From positions 247,034 through 311,033 of the forward strand of contig NSJX01000030.1 in assembly GCA_002286715.1 (NCBI GenBank): a DNA stretch of 64,000 nt, read 5' to 3'. The notes beneath the pieces are model-generated. The model worked only from the letters and a program-made list of their open reading frames with translations, did not search any database and had not been told where the DNA came from. This stretch comes from Dentipellis sp. KUC8613. Taxonomy: Eukaryota > Basidiomycota > Agaricomycetes > Russulales > Hericiaceae. This document shows, one piece after another, positions 58,657 to 64,000 of the stretch (within the stretch, counting starts at the first letter, position 1; every line of letters begins with the position of its first letter). The position numbers and the translations under genes were made by a program.

Positions 58657-61600
58657 TTAAATGCATTATATGCGGGTCTGTGACCAGGGTCCAGGACTCC
58701 AGGACCGTGAAGCTACATGTTTCATCCGCCCGGTTGTTCGTCATCCCCACTACTGAATCGCTCACCCGATCCACTCCTATATTTCAGCTAAGTCAGCCGA
58801 CGCCCGAGGGGCTCACCTACCTGGACCTACATCTCCGAATTCCTCGAGGAGCTCGAGGACCTCCGTCGACGGAGCGTAATACGTACCTGTCAATACAAAC
58901 CAGCCTCGATACTTCCTCCCGATTCCGCCAATTCAGCGCACTGCTGCAGTGGTGCCGTGCCCACGTAGATCACTTGGGCCGCCCCCGGCCGACGATACCG
59001 ACCCGGCAGGACTGAAAAATTGCCGGCGTCCCAGCGCATTTTATGAATGCCTCGGTCAGTTACCGTCGTGCGACGTAAGCCGACACGGACGCCTCCCTTC
59101 GCCTCCCCGCACACTGCGACCGGCTAAAGTGCTCTCCAAAATTAAAGGGGAGTGGCGATGGCTCCAAAGGCCACTTTCTTTACGAGCACAGAGCAGGCAG
59201 GCGTTCCTCATGTTCGCTGCTGCGCGCCGTTGGTCGCCGACAAGTCAATACAGCAGGCCTGGAATTGAAAATTCGAGATCCCCGCCAGATCTCCCGCCCG
59301 CCCTGTCTGACGCAGTCCCGACCTCTCGAGCAAGGACCCGACCGGATCGATCTTGGACGCAGGCACCGTTGTGTCCCGAGACGATCCAGATAGACATCAT
59401 TATCTTATCGCATGCGCAGCTGCGCGAGCACTGACCAAGCCGGCGGCTGGCTGCTGCCGCCCGTCGGCGATTGCGCCATTGCCGCGCGAGCGTCGGCCTG
59501 CGTCGGTGGGGCGGAAGCATAATAATATCTTCGCGTGCGGGTCGTCAGACGGTACACGTACAGGCGCGGATGGGGGTTGGCGCCTCGTATGATAGCAGAA
59601 ACACCGCGTCCGCGCCCGTGCCCGAGGAGGGTCTCAGAAGCGCCTGCGGACGGGTGTTCCACGCGTTCCTAGTTGCCAGAAGCTTCCGGCGGGGCGCTGT
59701 CCAAACGGGACAAGCGCGAGGGGCCGTTCGCGCCGGCCGTGGCCCTTCCCTGCAAAGTGTTAGCCTGCTACGAACGTTTGACCTGACAATTCATGCCATT
59801 GACTGCAATTGCGTCCACAGAACATCCGCGCGTCTGTTATAGTCGACAGCAGAGAGTTTGAGTGCGTAGCAAACGTTTGAGATAGCATGACAGAGACACA
59901 TCAATAAATATATGGCCATACGCCGACTTTGCGTACTTTCCGTATCCCGTAAATAAATACAAGAGATCCCGTCAAGCGGCGCGAGCCAAGGGCTCAAGAA
60001 AAGAACATTCTGGAGTTAGAAATCATCAAGCACCGTCCTCCCGTCACAATTCGTGGCTGCCATCAGAAACAGGATAAGAGAACCGTTCCGACAATCCGTG
60101 ATGCCGTCGCACTCGGACTGCTTTCAGCCTCGGAGGCGTGTGCAACGGCCCTGTAACACGCCCCATGCAGACTGGTGCACCGTGGCTTAAATATACACGG
60201 GCGGTAACAGATGCCGACGGATCAGTGTGAAAGTGTCTTCACTGCACCGTATGGTTTCCGACGCCGAGACGACTTCGCATGCACCGCGCTCCGAGCCAGC
60301 GACAAACTGAGTAAAGTCTTGGTCTTGGACGATCCTGCGATTTTAGAATCCTGCTCCACGTTTGTGGAGACCCGCCAAGGGAGCTCAGCTCGTAGTACTT
60401 GATGCATAAGTCCAAGCGCGCGCCACGCGTCCAGTTGCCCTGGAATGCTAGGAGATGTGACATGCGAAAAGATATGATACGCACTGCACAGGATCCGGAT
60501 CCGGGCAACACAAAGAAACGCAATCATGCCATGGTCGACAGCCCCAAGCATCTGAGCTAAGTCCTCCGGAAGCCAATCAGAGTCATCACAGGACCGTCTG
60601 CGCCGGCCGTCATGACTGCATGCAATCACAGATGCTGTTACCAGGCAGTAGTGCAGCAGCGGCAATAGCGCCAGCCGTAACTGTCGCCGAGGGATCCGTA
60701 GAACCGCAGCTGCCATTCGACGGTGATGCTATAGGCAGGCCAAGAGCATGAGCTGTGTACCGGTGCCACAGAGGGATTAACGCGATGCGCAGACTCCGAG
60801 CGAGCTGGGGAACAGCAGCAAACAATTGCATTGCGTGTGAACGCCGGCCGCTATTCATAGAACGGGCGTCCGTCCGCCAGCGCGGTGTCAGCGCGGGTCC
60901 TGGGTGTTGCAGTATTTGTGCGAGACGAGTGCCAGATGACCCATTCCGACAGGTAGGATAATGCGAAGCACAGGACGCTGCATGCACTCGGAAGCTGATA
61001 GGGATTTGTGGCGCCACAGTAAGACGAGAACATTGTTGTCAGGAATCCGAGAGGTGCGGGGGTTAGAGACCGAGCGGTAGGTTGGATGCTGAGCGTTAAA
61101 TGGCAACGACAGCGAGAATGTGATCCCCGGTATTAGGACTGTGGCAGCACTGTAGCCAAGAAGACTCTTGAGTGCTTGGGTGTGCTTGGCGCTGGGAGTT
61201 GCGAGCAGTGTGAAGAGAGGATTTGCAAGCGTCTTGTGGTAGCTGACAGACGGCTGTACGGGACAGGACGGAGTCAGCGGGATGGTGCGGAGATAGTGAG
61301 GCCCTCGGAGGCAAACCTTGCAACGATAAGTAGAGGAGTTGCGTGGGATGAATCCAGACTGTGCAATTGGAGGGCCCGATATGGACCATAGATCTTGAGG
61401 GCAGTGGGTACGAGGAGACCCGAGGAGGGCGCATGCTATATGAAAGGCTCGCAAGTGAAAGCCGGTGTAAATACGCGTGTGCCGCGGGGCGCAGTGTGAA
61501 AACACCGAGCGATCTTAAGGAAACGATGGTTAGGGAAGCGAAAAGCACAGTAATGCTGGGATGACGACGCGAGCGCGAGAAGACTGGAGAATCACAGGAT

Positions 61601-62373
61601 TCGAAGCGTGGGGATAGCTTGGCTTCGCTTGTTCGGTAAGAAGACGGTGGCTGTTGGGCCAAGAGAGAGTCAAGCTTATTCGGACGGCGCGTCATGTCGA
61701 TGGTGAAGGCAGACCGTTAAGGCAAGAGTAGATTGAGCGTAAGGAGGTAATTTGCGCAATGTTGACGAGGGTGGATGACGATCATCGTGATGGACAGAGT
61801 GGATATGAACGAACGTGCAGGGCAAGTGGTGAGCGGGGGATTGCAGGAGATACAGCGGAAGGATGGGCGGGCCCCCGTGAGTGAGGACGAAATGGGAGTC
61901 TGAATAAAATGGACGGAGGCATTTCTGGACACGCCGTTGCCAAACAAATAAAGGATGAGTGAGATGAGACCAGCAGCGAGCTCGAGCAGGAAGAAACACG
62001 TTTTACGGGCCGGAAAGGTTTAGTAAGGGCAACGGGTGGAGGAGGATGTGGACAAAGGAGTGGGGCAGTATGTCGGGCCGGATAGCCGTCGCCGGCGGGA
62101 GAGGCTGACGGAAGGCGGGGGACGTAACGGGATGGCGGCCGAAGACGGCGGGGAGCATATGGGGCGGGGCGCGTGATGTGGCGATCTGGCGCGGATCTAA
62201 AGGCACGGCTCGGCACGGACGGCAGGACGTGACGTCGGGGGGCTGGGAGTTTGTCTCTGCCGAGCCGTCCCGGCGCTGGCGACAGGAATGGCAGGCGCAG
62301 GCCGGGTCGACGCCGGGAGTGGGAACTGATTTCAAGGCGTCTTGCTCCTCACCGTCTCGTCCACCAGGCCATC
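58657..62373. other. Gene-poor region upstream of SAT4-like kinase
   Basis: About 3.7 kb. Long minus-strand frames (60222-60716, 60610-61017, 60888-61505, 61096-61695) are rich in Ser, Pro, His and Leu and poor in Asp, Glu and Gly. They show no domain motifs and do not join into a plausible protein. Frames at 58949-59434 are similar. The last kilobase is probably the kinase promoter and leader, which is pyrimidine-rich near 62340-62480. Confidence 0.45.
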
Positions 62374-64000
62374 ATGCTCTCTGCCCGCCCCATGCTCCCC
62401 ATCGACTCCTCCTCCCTCCCCCGCACGGAGCAGGTATGTTTTTCTTTCTTTCTTCCACTCCTATTGTACTCATGTCTCCTAGGCTCCGCTGCCCGTCTCT
62501 CCCCAGAACCTCCATCCCGACCCCCCACCCACCATGACTTCCAAGCTCGGCTTTTCGACGCGCCGCAAGTCCCTCAGCAATTTCTTCACTTCTAATGGCT
62601 CCCCAGATGCTGTCGTCGACCCCGTGTCCCCATCACATCACGACCCCCCTGCTCATTTGCCTCACAAGCATTCCAAGCACTCGCATGGCCCGCTCCATGA
62701 CCTTCGGCGCTTCCTTAACCACCACATTCCCCATCCCCACACTAATTCCTCCCTCCTCCACCCCCAAGCACCACAACACACTGGTCTCGATTCTCCGCTC
62801 CCCAGTCCTGCAGAGCCTGTTCAGACTTCTGATCAGCTGCGGGGTGCCTATTTCGACAACCCGGGTCTCTCGGACCCTTCTACCCAGGCGTCCTCAGAGC
62901 CCCCCACCCAGCCACCCTCTCCTCCGCTTACCAATGGCTCACCTTCCGTTCCTATACCGGAGGTGAAGGTTACGAAAGAGCAGAAGGATCACAAAGAGCC
63001 GCGTCTCACATCTTTCATTCGTCGAAAGGATAGGGACGATAGGTCTAGCGTCAAGGACCACGACCACAAGTCCAAGACCAATAAATCTCGTTCTCCTTCC
63101 GTTTCGTCACGATCCAGTGGCAAGCGATCTCGTTCCCCGACATCTGATGCCCACCCGCGCAACGGCAACGTCTCGCCATCGGCGTCCTCTCAGCATCTCG
63201 CCCCCAACCCTCATTCGAACCAGTCCAGTTCCCCTCAGCCTCCACCATCCCCCATTCCCCGACGCACCTCGGTGCATACTGCTCATGCTTCCCATCATCC
63301 GACTCATCCCATCGCCTCATTGTCAGAGGCTACCCAAGCCCATCTTTCGAAGAAATACGGAAAGTGGGGGCGAGTCCTTGGATCTGGCGCTGGTGGGACT
63401 GTGCGTCTCATCAAGGCCAGCTCCAAGAATGGCGGTCATATTTACGCCGTCAAGGAGTTCCGGCCGAAACGCACCGGTGAGAGCGAAAAGGAGTATCAGA
63501 AGAAGGTTACGGCCGAATTCTGTGTTGGTTCGACGCTCAAGCATCCGAATATCATCGAGACAGTGGACATCGTCAGCGATCATGGCCATTATTACGAGGT
63601 TTGTACCGTTGCAACCTCCGCCGTCGCCTGTGTGGATCTTCACTCCGATACTATTTTTTCTGACTTCATTACCTGATTCTTTTCTAGGTCATGGAGTACG
63701 CGCCTTACGATTTGTTCAGCGTGGTCATGTCCAGTAAGATGACTCGTCCCGAGATCTATTGTGTCTTCCGACAGATCTGCGAGGGCGTCGAGTACCTGCA
63801 TTCGATGGGACTCGCGCATCGGGATCTCAAGCTCGACAATTGCGTCATGACGACCTCCAACGTGGTCAAGCTCATTGATTTTGGTACTGCCACCGTCTTT
63901 CATTACCCAGGAAAGGCCCAGGTGAAGGCCTCTGGGGTTGTCGGTTCAGATCCTTATCTCGCGCCTGAGGTGCTGACTCAAGAGACGTATGACCCTCGCA
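62374..64000 (+). CDS. SAT4: Protein kinase of the SAT4/HAL4 (NPR/Hal) family, N-terminal part
   Basis: Fungal Ser/Thr kinases of this group regulate potassium transporters and nutrient permeases. Exon 1 (62374-62433, [20 protein letters not shown]) joins in frame after a 49-nt intron to [20 protein letters not shown]; the later ATG at 62534 is also possible. About 300 residues are disordered (Ser/Pro/His-rich). The kinase domain then has [17 protein letters not shown] (Gly loop), [20 protein letters not shown] (ATP Lys), [52 protein letters not shown] (catalytic Asp), [15 protein letters not shown] (DFG) and [13 protein letters not shown]. An intron at 63599-63687 splits the hinge. The gene continues past the right edge. 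Confidence 0.92.

Noticed and set aside
60222..61695. Long minus-strand open frames that might form a multi-helix membrane protein
   Set aside because: Composition is rich in Ser, Pro, His and Arg and poor in Asp, Glu and Gly. I found no exon join that gives a recognisable protein, and no motifs.

Overview
The window is nuclear DNA of a filamentous basidiomycete, most likely an Agaricomycete. Nearly every gene is cut by short introns (about 44-65 nt, GT...AG, with CTRAC-type branch sites), and intergenic distances are short. The families are fungal: the kynurenine enzymes, SAT4-type kinase, PMP3, MCH1-type transporter and fungal Hv1. A narrower taxon cannot be assigned by eye. Most gene ends below were built by joining open segments at visible splice sites, so internal exon limits are less certain than the overall calls.

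Layout, left to right: ECO1 (partial, -) and an MCH1-like MFS transporter (+) share a divergent promoter; an AIG1/FAR-17a family membrane protein; argininosuccinate lyase; a plasma-membrane syntaxin; a small AN1 zinc-finger protein with a long perfect hairpin in its 3' region; cytosolic aspartate aminotransferase; a PP4 regulatory subunit 1-like HEAT protein. Then come two tandem, diverged four-helix membrane proteins with identical intron positions and phases, a voltage-gated proton channel (-), a secreted HNH nuclease, the nucleolar methyltransferase NOP2, an abundant-looking Glu/Ala/Pro-rich protein, and eIF2B-epsilon. A tiny PMP3 gene follows, with six introns and two CRE sites upstream. 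Next is a block of three kynurenine-pathway genes (formamidase, kynureninase, kynurenine 3-monooxygenase), then an AT-hook protein, the ER lectin YOS9, asparagine synthetase, a DH-PH RhoGEF, a METTL-type methyltransferase, an EF-hand/ELM-like protein, the spliceosomal helicase PRP28, about 6 kb without convincing genes, and the start of a SAT4/HAL4-type kinase.

Working relations: the kynurenine trio catalyses consecutive or linked steps from N-formylkynurenine towards 3-hydroxyanthranilate and NAD, and is the only clear metabolic cluster. ARG4 and ASN1 both carry a CGAGTCATG element upstream that resembles a Gcn4/CPC1 half-site. The gene-poor region near 58 kb holds two 279-bp copies of a tRNA-like repeat in head-to-head orientation, 98% identical, which could form a long hairpin. 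The most unusual observations are this inverted repeat, the micro-exon structure of PMP3 with its twin CREs, the kynurenine cluster, the tandem tetraspan paralogues, and the RhoGEF whose DH domain is split by a long low-complexity insertion.
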